Shown: in pieces, positions 26,324 through 35,779 of the stretch
Position numbering within the stretch: the stretch's first letter is position 1
Layout of the letters: each line of letters starts with the position of its first letter
Source of the DNA: Streptomyces lasiicapitis
Lineage (GTDB): Bacteria; Actinomycetota; Actinomycetes; Streptomycetales; Streptomycetaceae
NCBI RefSeq assembly: GCF_014646335.1
Contig: NZ_BMNG01000014.1
Span: forward strand, 248,001-312,000
Direction of reading: 5' to 3'
DNA: 64,000 nucleotides
Notes under the pieces: generated by a model
Database searches by the model: none
What the model was told of the DNA's origin: nothing
Seen by the model: the letters and a program-made list of their open reading frames with translations, nothing else
Position numbers and translations under genes: made by a program

Positions 26324-28147
26324 GTGAATCAGATGCAGGGCCTGCTCCTCGCCGGCCGGTACCGGCTCGGTGAGACCATCGGCAGCGGTGGCATGGGCCG
26401 GGTGTGGCGCGCCCGGGACGAAGTGCTGCACCGCACCGTCGCCGTCAAGGAACTGACGGCGGCCCAGTGGGTGCAGGAGGCCGAGCGCGAGCTGCTGCTC
26501 ACCCGCACGCAGACGGAGGCCCGCGCCCAGGCCCAGATCAACCACTCCGCCGTCGTCACCGTCCACGACGTGGTCGAGTACGACGGCCGGCCGTGGATCG
26601 TGATGGAGCTCGTCGAGGGCCAGTCGCTCGCGGACGCCGTCCGCGACCAGGGGCGCGTCGAGCCGCGCGAGGCCGCCCGCATCGGCCTGTGGGTGCTGCG
26701 CGCGCTGCGTGCCGCGCACGGCGCCGGGGTGCTGCACCGCGACATCAAGCCGGGCAACGTCCTGCTCGCCGCGGACGGCCGGGTGCTGCTCACCGACTTC
26801 GGCATCGCCTCGATCGAGGGCGACTCGACGATCACCCGCACCGGGGAAGTGGTCGGCTCCGTCGACTACTTGGCGCCCGAGCGGGTCAGCGGCGCGAACC
26901 CCGGCCCCGCCGCCGACCTGTGGGCGCTCGGCGCCACGCTGTACACGGCGGTCGAGGGGAACTCCCCGTTCCGGCGCACGTCCCCGCTCGGCACCATGCA
27001 GGCCGTGGTGACCGAGGAGCCCGATCCGGCGAAGTACGCGGGCGCCCTCGGGCCCGTCATCTCGGCGCTCCTGCGCAAGGATCCCGAGACGCGGCCCGAC
27101 GCGGTCGAGGCGGAGCAGATGCTGGCGGAGGCCGCGGAGGGGCGGCGGCCCGGATCGGCGCAGGCGTATGTGCCGACGACGGTGCACAAGGGGCCGTCCG
27201 GGACGGGGCACACGTCGCTTTCCGGCCAGGAGCAGGGCGGTACGTCGGGCCACGGTACTGGTGGGGCGGACGCGTCCGGTGGGGCGCAGACCCCGTACGG
27301 CACCTCCCCGACACACGTGGCGGGATCCCCGCAGTCCCCCCAGTCCGCGCAGCCTGCGCCGTCCCCGCAGTCGCCGTCGTTCCCTTCGACCCCGCCCTCC
27401 TCGTACGGCACCTCTCCTTCGTACGGCGCGTCAGTCCCGTACGCCGCACACGCCCCGCACCACCACACGGGCGGCACCACCGTCCCCACGCACACCGGCC
27501 CGGGGGCCGGGCGGAGGCGCTGGGTCCGGGCGCTCGCGCTGTGTGCCGCGGCCGCGTTGCTCGGCGGGGGCGCGGTGTTCGGCTATGTGCAGTTCAAGGG
27601 CGATGACGACGGCGACGGCGGCCGCGCGGAGTCCGGCAGCAGTCAGGGCAAGGACGGCAAGGACGGCAAGGACGGCAAGGACGGCAAGCCCGTCGGTGTG
27701 GTTCCCAAGGACTGGGTACGTGTGCACGACGTGGAGGGCTTCAGCCTCATGCTGCCCAAGGGCTGGCAGCGGCAGGTGGACGGTACCCAGATCGACTACA
27801 CCCCGGACAACGGCCGCCACTTCGTGCGCATCAGCGTCGACCGCAGTCCGGACTTCGACAGCCCGTACGCGCACCAGCTCGACCTGGAGAAGCAGCTGAA
27901 GCTGCCCGAGTACCGGCGTCTGCGGCTGAACTCCAACTACTTCCGCGACTCCCCGGGCGCCCTCTGGGAGTTCACCTGGAAGGCGGGCGCCAACGACACC
28001 ACGAAGGGCCCACGGCACGCCATCTCGCAGAGCTACATCACCCGTGATCGGGGCGTCGAGTACGTGATCTACATGTCGGCGCCCGAGGACGGCTGGGCCA
28101 AGACGCGGAAACAGTTCGACGCGGTGCTGCGCGGGTGGCGCGCCTGA
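26324..28147 (+). CDS. Membrane Ser/Thr protein kinase 3 (PknB-like)
   Basis: 607 residues. Motifs are intact: GSGGMGRVW (20-28), Lys42, HRDIKPGN with Asp140, DFG, APE, DLWALGA. A Ser/Thr/Gly/Tyr/Pro-rich linker (about 285-395) with SYG repeats follows, then a membrane helix (about 401-423) and GKDG repeats coded by a tandem 9-base AAGGACGGC repeat near 27650. The outside domain (about 465-607) begins DVEGFSLMLPKGW. It starts at GTG 26324 with GGGGGAA just upstream. Active kinase by motif; the signal and targets are unknown. Confidence 0.93.
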   Translation: MNQMQGLLLAGRYRLGETIGSGGMGRVWRARDEVLHRTVAVKELTAAQWVQEAERELLLTRTQTEARAQAQINHSAVVTVHDVVEYDGRPWIVMELVEGQSLADAVRDQGRVEPREAARIGLWVLRALRAAHGAGVLHRDIKPGNVLLAADGRVLLTDFGIASIEGDSTITRTGEVVGSVDYLAPERVSGANPGPAADLWALGATLYTAVEGNSPFRRTSPLGTMQAVVTEEPDPAKYAGALGPVISALLRKDPETRPDAVEAEQMLAEAAEGRRPGSAQAYVPTTVHKGPSGTGHTSLSGQEQGGTSGHGTGGADASGGAQTPYGTSPTHVAGSPQSPQSAQPAPSPQSPSFPSTPPSSYGTSPSYGASVPYAAHAPHHHTGGTTVPTHTGPGAGRRRWVRALALCAAAALLGGGAVFGYVQFKGDDDGDGGRAESGSSQGKDGKDGKDGKDGKPVGVVPKDWVRVHDVEGFSLMLPKGWQRQVDGTQIDYTPDNGRHFVRISVDRSPDFDSPYAHQLDLEKQLKLPEYRRLRLNSNYFRDSPGALWEFTWKAGANDTTKGPRHAISQSYITRDRGVEYVIYMSAPEDGWAKTRKQFDAVLRGWRA

Positions 28148-28261
28148 CGACCCATCGGGAGGCGGCGAGGGGGGGCGCCCGCCCGGCGCGCAGGGGCCTG
28201 AACTGGCCCCTTTCCCGATCTATGAGGATCCGTGGCCACACCTGTGGGGCATGATGGCCGC

Positions 28262-30016
28262 ATGGGGAGCCTGGGTGAGAACGCCCGTGTGATCGCCGGC
28301 CGTTACCGCCTGGAGGCGCGGCTGGGCCGGGGCGGCATGGGTGTCGTCTGGCGCGCGACCGACCAGCTCCTCGGCCGCCGCGTCGCCGTCAAGGAACTGC
28401 CCCTGGACGACTCGCTCTCGGACGAGGAGGCCGCGCAGCAGCGCGAGCGCACCCTGCGCGAGGCGCGCGCCGTCGCGCAATTGCGGCATCCGCACATCAT
28501 CGTGGTGCACGACGTCGTCGTACACGACGAACGCCCCTGCATCGTCATGGAGTTGATCGAGGGCGGCTCGCTGGCCGGACGGATCAGCAGGTCGGGGCCG
28601 CTCGGCCCGCAGGCCGCCGCCCGCGTCGCCCTCGACCTGCTCGGCGCGCTCGGCACCGCGCACGCCGCCGGGGTCCTGCACCGCGACCTCAAGCCCGCCA
28701 ACGTACTCCTGGAAGAGGCCACCGGCCGGGTCGTGCTCACGGACTTCGGCATCGCGCAGGTCTCGGGCGCGACGACGCTCACGGAGGTCGGGTCGTTCGT
28801 CGGGTCGCCGGAGTACACCGCGCCGGAGCGGATGTCGGGCGAGCGCACGGGGCCCGAGTCCGACCTGTGGTCGCTCGGCGCGCTGCTCGTGGCGGCGGTC
28901 AGCGGGGAGTCGCCGTTCCGGCGCGACTCGATCGGCGGGGTGCTGCACGCCGTCGTCTTCGACGAGATACGACCACCGCCCGCGGCGGCGCCGCTCGCCC
29001 CCGTCGTCTTCGGCCTCCTCGAACGCGATCCGCGGCGGCGCCTGGACGCGGCTGGGGCGGAGCGGCTGCTGCGCGCGTACATGGAGACCGGCGTGATGCC
29101 GCCGCTGCCCGGCGCGGGGGGTGGGGGCGGCGGGGGTGCGCCGTCACCGCCGCCGGGGCGCCGTCCTGCCCTGGCGCGGCTTCCGGGGTTTCCCGGGCTT
29201 CCCGGGCGCCATCCGCCCGCGGGGCGCGAGCAGACCGGGCGCGCGCCGGTGGGGCCGTCGTCCGGGGTGCCCCTGGGTGGTGCGGCGGGCGCTTCTGGGG
29301 GCGCCGGGGGCGTTTCGGGCTCCGTGGTCGCTTCCACGCGCCGTCGCCAAGGCCGCACCATGCTGATCGCCGCCGCCCTGGTCGCGGCCGTCGCGGGCGG
29401 CGCCGTGTCGGCCGCGGCGCTGCTGCTGGGGCAGGACGGCGACGGGGACGGCGGCCGGACCTCGTCGCCGAGTTCGGCGTCCCCGGACACCCCCACCGAC
29501 TCCGGCGGCCCCCGGCCCACGGCGACCTCCACGGTCACCAAGACCCCGGACACCACCCGCCCCTCCACCCCCGCCGCCCCCAAGGGCTACCGCCTCGCCA
29601 AGGACCCGCGCGGCTTCGCCCTCGCCGTGCCCAAGGGCTACGACCGCAAGGCGGAAGGCCCGCGCACCTTCTACATCTCGCCGGGCGGCACCTTCCGCAT
29701 CGGCATCAAGGAGAGCGCCGCGGGGCCGGGCGGCCCGCTCGCCGCACAGCGCCGCGCGGACGCCCGAGGCCCGCGCAACAACCCCGGCTACCGCGACGCC
29801 GACATCACCGAGACCACCCGCAACGGCCGCCCCGCCGCGCTCTGGCAGTTCACCTGGGACGGCTTCGGCACCGACGAGGGCCCCCGGCACACCTTCGACC
29901 TGTGCTGGCAGGAGGGCGGCCGGATGTACGACGTGTGGGTGTCGTCGCCGGTGGGCCTCACGCGGGAGGCGCGGCGGTACTTCGACGCGGCGGTGGACAC
30001 GTTCGTACGTCGCTGA
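28262..30016 (+). CDS. Membrane Ser/Thr protein kinase 4 (PknB-like)
   Basis: 584 residues from ATG 28262. Intact motifs: GRGGMGVVW (22-30), Lys44, HRDLKPAN with Asp142, DFG, APE, DLWSLGA. A Gly/Pro-rich linker leads to a membrane helix at about 366-390, then a Thr/Pro/Ser-rich stretch and an outside domain starting DPRGFALAVPKGY. An alternative GTG start at 28232 would add ten residues, but its GAGGA is only three bases away, which is too close. Its stop lies inside the first unit of a 22-base tandem repeat. Confidence 0.92.
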   Translation: MGSLGENARVIAGRYRLEARLGRGGMGVVWRATDQLLGRRVAVKELPLDDSLSDEEAAQQRERTLREARAVAQLRHPHIIVVHDVVVHDERPCIVMELIEGGSLAGRISRSGPLGPQAAARVALDLLGALGTAHAAGVLHRDLKPANVLLEEATGRVVLTDFGIAQVSGATTLTEVGSFVGSPEYTAPERMSGERTGPESDLWSLGALLVAAVSGESPFRRDSIGGVLHAVVFDEIRPPPAAAPLAPVVFGLLERDPRRRLDAAGAERLLRAYMETGVMPPLPGAGGGGGGGAPSPPPGRRPALARLPGFPGLPGRHPPAGREQTGRAPVGPSSGVPLGGAAGASGGAGGVSGSVVASTRRRQGRTMLIAAALVAAVAGGAVSAAALLLGQDGDGDGGRTSSPSSASPDTPTDSGGPRPTATSTVTKTPDTTRPSTPAAPKGYRLAKDPRGFALAVPKGYDRKAEGPRTFYISPGGTFRIGIKESAAGPGGPLAAQRRADARGPRNNPGYRDADITETTRNGRPAALWQFTWDGFGTDEGPRHTFDLCWQEGGRMYDVWVSSPVGLTREARRYFDAAVDTFVRR

Positions 30017-30069
30017 CTCGTTCCGCGTACGTCGCTGATCCGTTCCGCGTAGGTCGCTGATCCGTCGTA
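30004..30069 (+). repeat. 22-base tandem repeat, three copies, at the kinase 4 stop
   Basis: Units at 30004-30025, 30026-30047 and 30048-30069, based on CGTACGTCGCTGATCCGTTCCG with few changes; a degenerate fourth (CGCACGTCGCC) follows. The first unit contains the last codons and the stop of kinase 4. Confidence 0.85.
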
Positions 30070-30188
30070 CGCACGTCGCCGCCCTGTCCTCGTGTACGTC
30101 GCCGAAGTTCCCGGTTCCTGCATCACCCCGGTCACAACTGGGCACCCTGGCTGGAACCCGGGGGGCCGCGCACGGTACTCATGGGGGC

Positions 30189-31958
30189 ATGAGTAATGAC
30201 GGGGGAGCCTCCTACGGCCCGAACGAGACCACCAGCTACGGCCTGCAGCCTCCGCAGCCCCCGCAGCAGGGTGGCGGCGCGCCGTACCCCAATCCGTACG
30301 CGCAGCAGTCCGCACACGCCGTACCGAATCAGCCGAATCAGCCGAACCAACCGTCCCAGCCCGCGCAGCCGTCCCACGCGGCCCAGCAGCCGCCCTCGCC
30401 CACCCAGGTCACGCAGGCCGAACCCGGCTCGGGGCGGCTGATCGGCGGGCGCTACCGGCTCCTGTCGAAGCTCGGCCACGGCGGCATGGGCACGGTGTGG
30501 CGGGCCAAGGACGAGACGGTGGACCGCGAGGTCGCCGTCAAGGAGCCGCGCGTCCCGGACCATCTGCCGGAGCGCGAACGCGCCAACGCCTTCGAGCGGA
30601 TGCGCCGCGAGGCGCGCGCGGCCGCCCGGCTCGACCACCCGGCCGTGGTCAACGTCCACGACGTCGTCGTCGAGGACGGCCAGCCGTGGATCGTGATGGA
30701 GTTCGTGCGGGGCCGCTCGCTCGGCGCGGCGCTGCGGGACGAGGGCACGCTCGGCGTGCGCGACGCGGCCCGGGTCGGCATCGAGGTGCTCGGCGCGCTT
30801 GAGGCCGCGCACGCGGCGGGCGTCCTGCACCGCGACGTGAAGCCGGACAACGTGATGCTCGGCCAGCACGACCGCGTGGTCCTCACCGACTTCGGCATCG
30901 CCCAGATCGAGGGCGAGACGAATCTGACGGACACCGGCGGCTTCGTCGGCTCGCCCGAGTTCATCGCGCCGGAGCGGGTGCTCGGGCAGCGGCCCGGACC
31001 TGCCTCCGACCTGTGGTCGCTCGGCGTGGTGCTTTACGCGGCGACGGAGGGCGTGTCCCCGTTCCGCCGCAACAACACGCCCGCGACGCTCCAGTCCGTC
31101 CTCAACGCGACGCCCGCCGCGCCCGCGTCCGCGCAGGGCCCGCTCGCCGACGCCATCAACGGCCTGCTGCACAAGGACCCCGCGCACCGCCCGAACGCGG
31201 CCCGGGTCCGCGCGCTCCTCGACGACGCCCTCAAGCCGCCGCAGCCTCCGCAGCTTCCGGCCACCCAGCTCGTGACCGCCGGGTTCGCGGCGGGCGGTCC
31301 GGCGCCTGCCCCGGACCGGGGCAGGGGCGTGTTCCTCGGCCCCAAGGCGCTGGTGGCCGTCGGCGTCGTGGTCGTCGCGGCGGTGGCCGCGGGGGTGGTG
31401 CTCGCCGTGGACCCGTTCGGCGGCTCGTCGGACACGGAGGGCTGGAAGCAGCGCGAGGAGAAGACGCTGGGGGCGACGCTTTCGGTGCCGGAGGGGTACG
31501 AGAAGACCGCTTCGGATCCCAGCACGCCCAAGGAGCACTGGGTCACGTACACCGACACGAGCGGCGCCCTCTCCATCACCCTGGACCTCACCAAGAAGTC
31601 CGAGGACGACCTGAACTACATCGCCGGTACGTCGATGGCCGAGGCGTACGAGGACGTGAAGACGCTGGAGGGCGGAGGCTCGGTGGGCGCGTTCAGCCCG
31701 GACGAGTTGGGCCCCGGCAAGAAGTCGACGACGCAGGGCGATTACAAGGGCAGGCAGTCCGCCGAGAACGTGATCCCGTACACGAACAAGGAGTCCGAGG
31801 TCCGCTTCCCGCGCGAGGCCAAGGTCTTCTACTACAAGACCAAGTCCGGCGACATGTACAAGCTGTGGATCGACTACCCGGTCAAGAGCGACTTCACCGA
31901 GCGCGGGCGTGAGGTCGCGAAGACGGCGATCGACAACTTGGAGATCGCCAAGCCGTGA
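30189..31958 (+). CDS. Membrane Ser/Thr protein kinase 5 with PQ-rich N-terminal tail
   Basis: 589 residues. It starts with an 80-residue Pro/Gln/Asn-rich tail, unlike its neighbours. The kinase domain is then intact: GHGGMGTVW, Lys118, HRDVKPDN with Asp216, DFG, APE, DLWSLGV. The membrane helix is at about 387-409 and the outside domain contains LGATLSVPEGYEKT and DLTKKSEDDL. GGGGG lies before the ATG at 30189. The N-terminal tail could be a phosphorylation or interaction platform. It is the last of five consecutive kinase genes. Confidence 0.93.
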   Translation: MSNDGGASYGPNETTSYGLQPPQPPQQGGGAPYPNPYAQQSAHAVPNQPNQPNQPSQPAQPSHAAQQPPSPTQVTQAEPGSGRLIGGRYRLLSKLGHGGMGTVWRAKDETVDREVAVKEPRVPDHLPERERANAFERMRREARAAARLDHPAVVNVHDVVVEDGQPWIVMEFVRGRSLGAALRDEGTLGVRDAARVGIEVLGALEAAHAAGVLHRDVKPDNVMLGQHDRVVLTDFGIAQIEGETNLTDTGGFVGSPEFIAPERVLGQRPGPASDLWSLGVVLYAATEGVSPFRRNNTPATLQSVLNATPAAPASAQGPLADAINGLLHKDPAHRPNAARVRALLDDALKPPQPPQLPATQLVTAGFAAGGPAPAPDRGRGVFLGPKALVAVGVVVVAAVAAGVVLAVDPFGGSSDTEGWKQREEKTLGATLSVPEGYEKTASDPSTPKEHWVTYTDTSGALSITLDLTKKSEDDLNYIAGTSMAEAYEDVKTLEGGGSVGAFSPDELGPGKKSTTQGDYKGRQSAENVIPYTNKESEVRFPREAKVFYYKTKSGDMYKLWIDYPVKSDFTERGREVAKTAIDNLEIAKP

Positions 31959-32072
31959 GCCAGGCGGCGGGGGCCGACCAGGAACGCCCTGATCAGCACC
32001 TTTGTCGCCAGCAAGCACTGGCAGGGACCGAAGCTGCCCCCGGCCACCTGTGCGTGGTCGGTGAAAGCTCGT

Positions 32073-32084
32073 TACCCATGGGTA
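32073..32084. promoter_or_regulatory. Palindrome TACCCATGGGTA upstream of the aldehyde dehydrogenase gene
   Basis: A perfect 12-base palindrome 35 bases before the ATG at 32119. Placement suits a repressor operator, for example of a TetR protein. No regulator gene is adjacent. Confidence 0.4.
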
Positions 32085-32118
32085 CCCAAAGCGTCCGCTC
32101 AGGCATACGCTCACGTCC

Positions 32119-33735
32119 ATGACGGACTCGCTGGCCCCCGCCAAGCCCCTCGGTACGAACCCGGTCGCCCCGGCCCCCAGCGGCGTACGGACCGCCGCGG
32201 ACGTGGTCACGCCGGAGCTGGTCGCCCAGCTCACCCGTGAGGTGATCGGCTCGGGCCGGACGGCCAACCACACGCCGTTCACCGGCGAGAAGCTGGCCGA
32301 TCTGCCGGAGTCCACGCCCGAGGACGTGGCGACCGCCTTCGAGCGGGCGCGCGCGGCGCAGGTCCCGTGGGCGCGCACGCCGGTGCGCCAACGCGCCGCC
32401 GTGCTGCTGCGCTTCCACGACCTCGTGCTCCAGCGCCAGGCCGAGGTCCTCGACCTCATCCAGCTGGAGACCGGCAAGGCGCGCCTGCACGCGCACGAGG
32501 AGGTCCAGGCCGTCACCGTCGCGGCCCGCCACTACGGCCGCCGCGCCGGCGCCTATCTGAACCCCAAGCGCCACACGGGCGTCGTACCGACCCTCACCAA
32601 GGTCACCGAACTGCGCCAGCCGCGCGGTGTCGTCGGCCAGATCGCCCCCTGGAACTACCCCCTCGAACTGTCCATCGGCGACGCCCTGCCCGCCCTCGTC
32701 GCGGGCAACGCGCTGGTCATGAAGCCCGACACCGAGACCGCCCTGACGGCGCTCTGGGCCCGGGACCTGATCATCGAGGCGGGCCTGCCCGCCGAGGTCT
32801 TCCAGGTCGTCCTCGGCGAGGGCCCGGTCATCGGCCCCGAGATCGTCAAGCACGCCGACTACGTCTCCTTCACCGGCTCCACCCGCACCGGCCGCGAGGT
32901 CGCCGCCGGCGCCGCCGCCCGCCTCGTCGGCGTCTCGCTCGAACTCGGCGGCAAGAACGCCATGCTGGTCCTGCACGACGCCGACGTGGAGAAGGCCGCC
33001 GCGGGCGCGGTCCGCGCCTGCTTCTCGTCCGCCGGTCAACTGTGCATCTCCATCGAGCGGTTGTACGTTCACGAGGCCGTCGCGGACGCCTTCGTCGAGC
33101 GGTTCGCCGCGAAGACCAGGGCGATGCGGCTCGGGCGTTCGCTCGCGTACGGCGCCGAGATGGGCTCGCTCGTCGGCGAGCGGCAGTTCGAGACCACCAA
33201 GCGGCACGTCGACGAGGCCGTCGCCAAGGGCGCCACGCTGGTCGCGGGCGGCACGGCCCGGCCCGACATCGGCCCCTACTTCTACGAGCCCACCATCCTG
33301 GACGGCGTCGAGTCGCCGATGGCGGTGTGCAACGAGGAGACCTTCGGCCCGGTCGTCTCGATCTACCGCTTCACCGACGAGAACGAGGCCGTCGAACTCG
33401 CCAACTCCACCTCCTACGGTCTGAATTCCTCGGTCTGGACGAAGGACGGCAGGCGCGGCCGCGCCCTCGCCGCCCGCCTCCGCACCGGCACCGTCAACGT
33501 CAACGAGGGCTTCGCGCCCGCCTACGGCAGCGTGCAGTCGCCGATGGGCGGCATGAAGGACTCTGGCCTCGGCCGCCGCCACGGCTCCGAGGGCATCCTC
33601 AAGTACACCGAGGCGCAGACCGTCGCCCACCAGCGGCTCATCCCCCTTGCGCCGTCCTTCGGCATGACCGACGAGCAGCACGCGGCGTTCATGACGACGA
33701 GCCTGAAGGTCATGAAGGCGTTGCGCTTGCGCTAG
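32119..33735 (+). CDS. Succinate-semialdehyde dehydrogenase (NAD(P)+), aldehyde dehydrogenase superfamily
   Basis: A 538-residue aldehyde dehydrogenase: cofactor region IAPWNYPLEL, FTGSTRTGREVA, the general base in LELGGKN (Glu275) and the nucleophile Cys309 (SSAGQLCISIERLY). It is of the SSADH type (closest to GabD2-like actinobacterial enzymes), oxidising succinate semialdehyde to succinate, which links GABA breakdown with the TCA cycle. The exact aldehyde is inferred from overall similarity only. It is followed 86 bases later by a GMC oxidase gene in the same direction. Confidence 0.88.
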   Translation: MTDSLAPAKPLGTNPVAPAPSGVRTAADVVTPELVAQLTREVIGSGRTANHTPFTGEKLADLPESTPEDVATAFERARAAQVPWARTPVRQRAAVLLRFHDLVLQRQAEVLDLIQLETGKARLHAHEEVQAVTVAARHYGRRAGAYLNPKRHTGVVPTLTKVTELRQPRGVVGQIAPWNYPLELSIGDALPALVAGNALVMKPDTETALTALWARDLIIEAGLPAEVFQVVLGEGPVIGPEIVKHADYVSFTGSTRTGREVAAGAAARLVGVSLELGGKNAMLVLHDADVEKAAAGAVRACFSSAGQLCISIERLYVHEAVADAFVERFAAKTRAMRLGRSLAYGAEMGSLVGERQFETTKRHVDEAVAKGATLVAGGTARPDIGPYFYEPTILDGVESPMAVCNEETFGPVVSIYRFTDENEAVELANSTSYGLNSSVWTKDGRRGRALAARLRTGTVNVNEGFAPAYGSVQSPMGGMKDSGLGRRHGSEGILKYTEAQTVAHQRLIPLAPSFGMTDEQHAAFMTTSLKVMKALRLR

Positions 33736-33820
33736 CCGCTTCCAGCCACCGTCCAGCCCCTTCGCCTCCGCCGGCCGCGCCGTTCCGGCCCAGCGGAACC
33801 GTTCTCGACGAGGAGAGTCG

Positions 33821-35662
33821 ATGTCACAGGAGAGCTCTGCCCAAAACCGGGGCGGCGACCGCGACGACGACGGGTACGACTACGACGTCATCGTCATAGG
33901 CTCCGGCTTCGGCGGCTCCGTCTCCGCGCTGCGGCTCACGGAGAAGGGCTACCGCGTAGGCGTCCTGGAGGCGGGCCGCCGCTTCACGCGCGCGCAACTG
34001 CCCAAGAACTCCTGGGACATCAAGAACTACCTGTGGGCACCGGCGCTCGGCCTCTACGGCATCCAGCGCATCCACCTGCTCGGCAACGTGATGGTCCTGG
34101 CGGGCGCGGGCGTGGGCGGCGGATCGCTGAACTACGCGAACACGCTCTACGTACCGCCTGCGGCGTTCTTCAACGATCCGCAGTGGAAGGACATCACGGA
34201 CTGGCAGGACGAGCTGCGTCCGTACTACGAGCAGGCCAAGCGCATGCTCGGCGTGCGGCTCAACCCCACGACCACCCCCTCGGACGTCCATCTCAAGGCC
34301 GCCGCTCAGGCCATGGGGGCGGGCGACAGCTTCCACATGGCGCCGGTCGGCGTCTTCTTCGGTGACGGTCGGGACGCCACCGGTGATTCAACGGCCGGGC
34401 CCGGCGCGGAAGTTCCCGACCCCTACTTCGGCGGCGCCGGACCCGCGCGCCGCGCCTGCACCGAGTGCGGCGAGTGCATGACGGGCTGCCGCCACGGCGC
34501 GAAGAACACGCTCAACGAGAACTACCTGTACCTCGCGGAGAAGGCCGGCGCCGTCATCCACCCGATGACGTCCGTCGTCGCCCTCACCGAGGACTCGCGC
34601 GGCGGCTACGCCGTCGGCACGCTGCCCACCGACAACAAGCGCAAGGGCAGGGGCCGCACCTTCCGCGCCCGCCGCGTCGTCCTCGCCGCCGGCACCTACG
34701 GCACCCAGACGCTGCTGCACCGCATGAAGGACAGCCATCTGCTGCCCCGCGTCTCCGGGCGCCTCGGCGAGCTGACCCGCACCAACTCCGAGGCCCTGGT
34801 GGGCGCCCAGACCACCGACCGCCGCTACCGCAAGCAGCACGGCGGCGGCCTCCTCGGCACCGACGGCAAGGTCGACTTCACCAAGGGCGTGGCCATCACC
34901 TCGTCCATCCACCCCAACGACACGACCCACATCGAGCCCGTCCGCTACGGCAAGAAGTCCAACGCGATGGGCGGCATGACGCTGCTCCAGGTCCCGTACA
35001 CCATGAAGGGCGGCAAGGCTCGCGTCGCCGGCTGGCTCGCCAACACCGCCCGCCACCCGCTCCTGACGGTCCGCTCGCTGTCCAACTACCGCTGGTCGGA
35101 GCGCACCATCATCGGCCTGGTCATGCAGACCCTCGACAACTCGCTGACCACGTACCGCAAGGAGAAGGGCGTCGGCAAGGGCCTGCTGACCGCCCGCCAG
35201 GGCCACGGCGCGCCCAACCCCGGTCAGATCCCGGAGGCCACCCGGGCCGCGACGATCATCGCCGAGGAGATCAACGGCTTCCCCGGCTCGAACGTCGGCG
35301 AGCTGATGGGCACCCCGCTCACCGCGCACTTCCTCGGCGGCTGCCCCATCGGCGACAGCGCCGTCACCGGCGTCATCGACGCCTATCACCGGCTGTACGG
35401 CCACCCCGGCATCTCCGTCGTCGACGGCGCCGCGGTCTCCGCGAACCTCGGCGTGAACCCCTCGCTCACGATCACCGCGCAGGCCGAGCGCGCCATGTCG
35501 TTCTGGCCCAACAAGGGCGACACGGACCCGCGTCCGGCCCAGGGCGCCGCGTACGCGCGGATAGCGCCGGTCGAGCCGAAGTCTCCGACGGTCCCGGCCG
35601 ATGCCTTCGGCGCGCTGCGGCTGCCGTTCGTGGCGGTGCCGACGGTCCCGCCGAAGAAGTAG
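33821..35662 (+). CDS. GMC family FAD-dependent oxidoreductase (ChoD/cholesterol oxidase-like)
   Basis: 613 residues. The FAD motif is VIVIGSGFGGSVSALRLTEKGYRVGVLEAG (about 24-53), followed by GAGVGGGSLNYANTLY and the C-terminal HFLGGCPIG and VVDGAAVSANLGVNPSLTITAQAER. A four-Cys stretch CTECGECMTGC (Cys213, 216, 219, 223) resembles an iron-sulfur or metal site and is known in this ChoD-like branch. There is no signal peptide, so it acts in the cytoplasm. Mycobacterial ChoD lies at the equivalent place near guaB3. Whether it oxidises cholesterol is uncertain; the branch includes many enzymes of unknown substrate. GAGGAGAG precedes the ATG. Confidence 0.88.
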   Translation: MSQESSAQNRGGDRDDDGYDYDVIVIGSGFGGSVSALRLTEKGYRVGVLEAGRRFTRAQLPKNSWDIKNYLWAPALGLYGIQRIHLLGNVMVLAGAGVGGGSLNYANTLYVPPAAFFNDPQWKDITDWQDELRPYYEQAKRMLGVRLNPTTTPSDVHLKAAAQAMGAGDSFHMAPVGVFFGDGRDATGDSTAGPGAEVPDPYFGGAGPARRACTECGECMTGCRHGAKNTLNENYLYLAEKAGAVIHPMTSVVALTEDSRGGYAVGTLPTDNKRKGRGRTFRARRVVLAAGTYGTQTLLHRMKDSHLLPRVSGRLGELTRTNSEALVGAQTTDRRYRKQHGGGLLGTDGKVDFTKGVAITSSIHPNDTTHIEPVRYGKKSNAMGGMTLLQVPYTMKGGKARVAGWLANTARHPLLTVRSLSNYRWSERTIIGLVMQTLDNSLTTYRKEKGVGKGLLTARQGHGAPNPGQIPEATRAATIIAEEINGFPGSNVGELMGTPLTAHFLGGCPIGDSAVTGVIDAYHRLYGHPGISVVDGAAVSANLGVNPSLTITAQAERAMSFWPNKGDTDPRPAQGAAYARIAPVEPKSPTVPADAFGALRLPFVAVPTVPPKK

Positions 35663-35726
35663 GCGGCGTACGGAGGATCAGGCAGCGTACGGAGACGTCG
35701 GCGGCGTACGGAGCCACGTACGCGAA

Positions 35727-35758
35727 AGGACCTGCACCCCCCTCCGAGTGCAGGTCCT
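35727..35758. terminator. Bidirectional terminator between the GMC oxidase and LAETG protein genes
   Basis: AGGACCTGCAC (35727-35737) pairs with GTGCAGGTCCT (35748-35758), 10-base loop, 22 bases from the stop of the - strand gene. It serves the convergent pair. Confidence 0.75.
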
Positions 35759-35779
35759 CCGCGTTCTGGGGGACGGCGC

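Noticed and set aside
30004..30069. 22-base repeats considered as a CRISPR array
   Set aside because: The units are directly adjacent, with no spacers.
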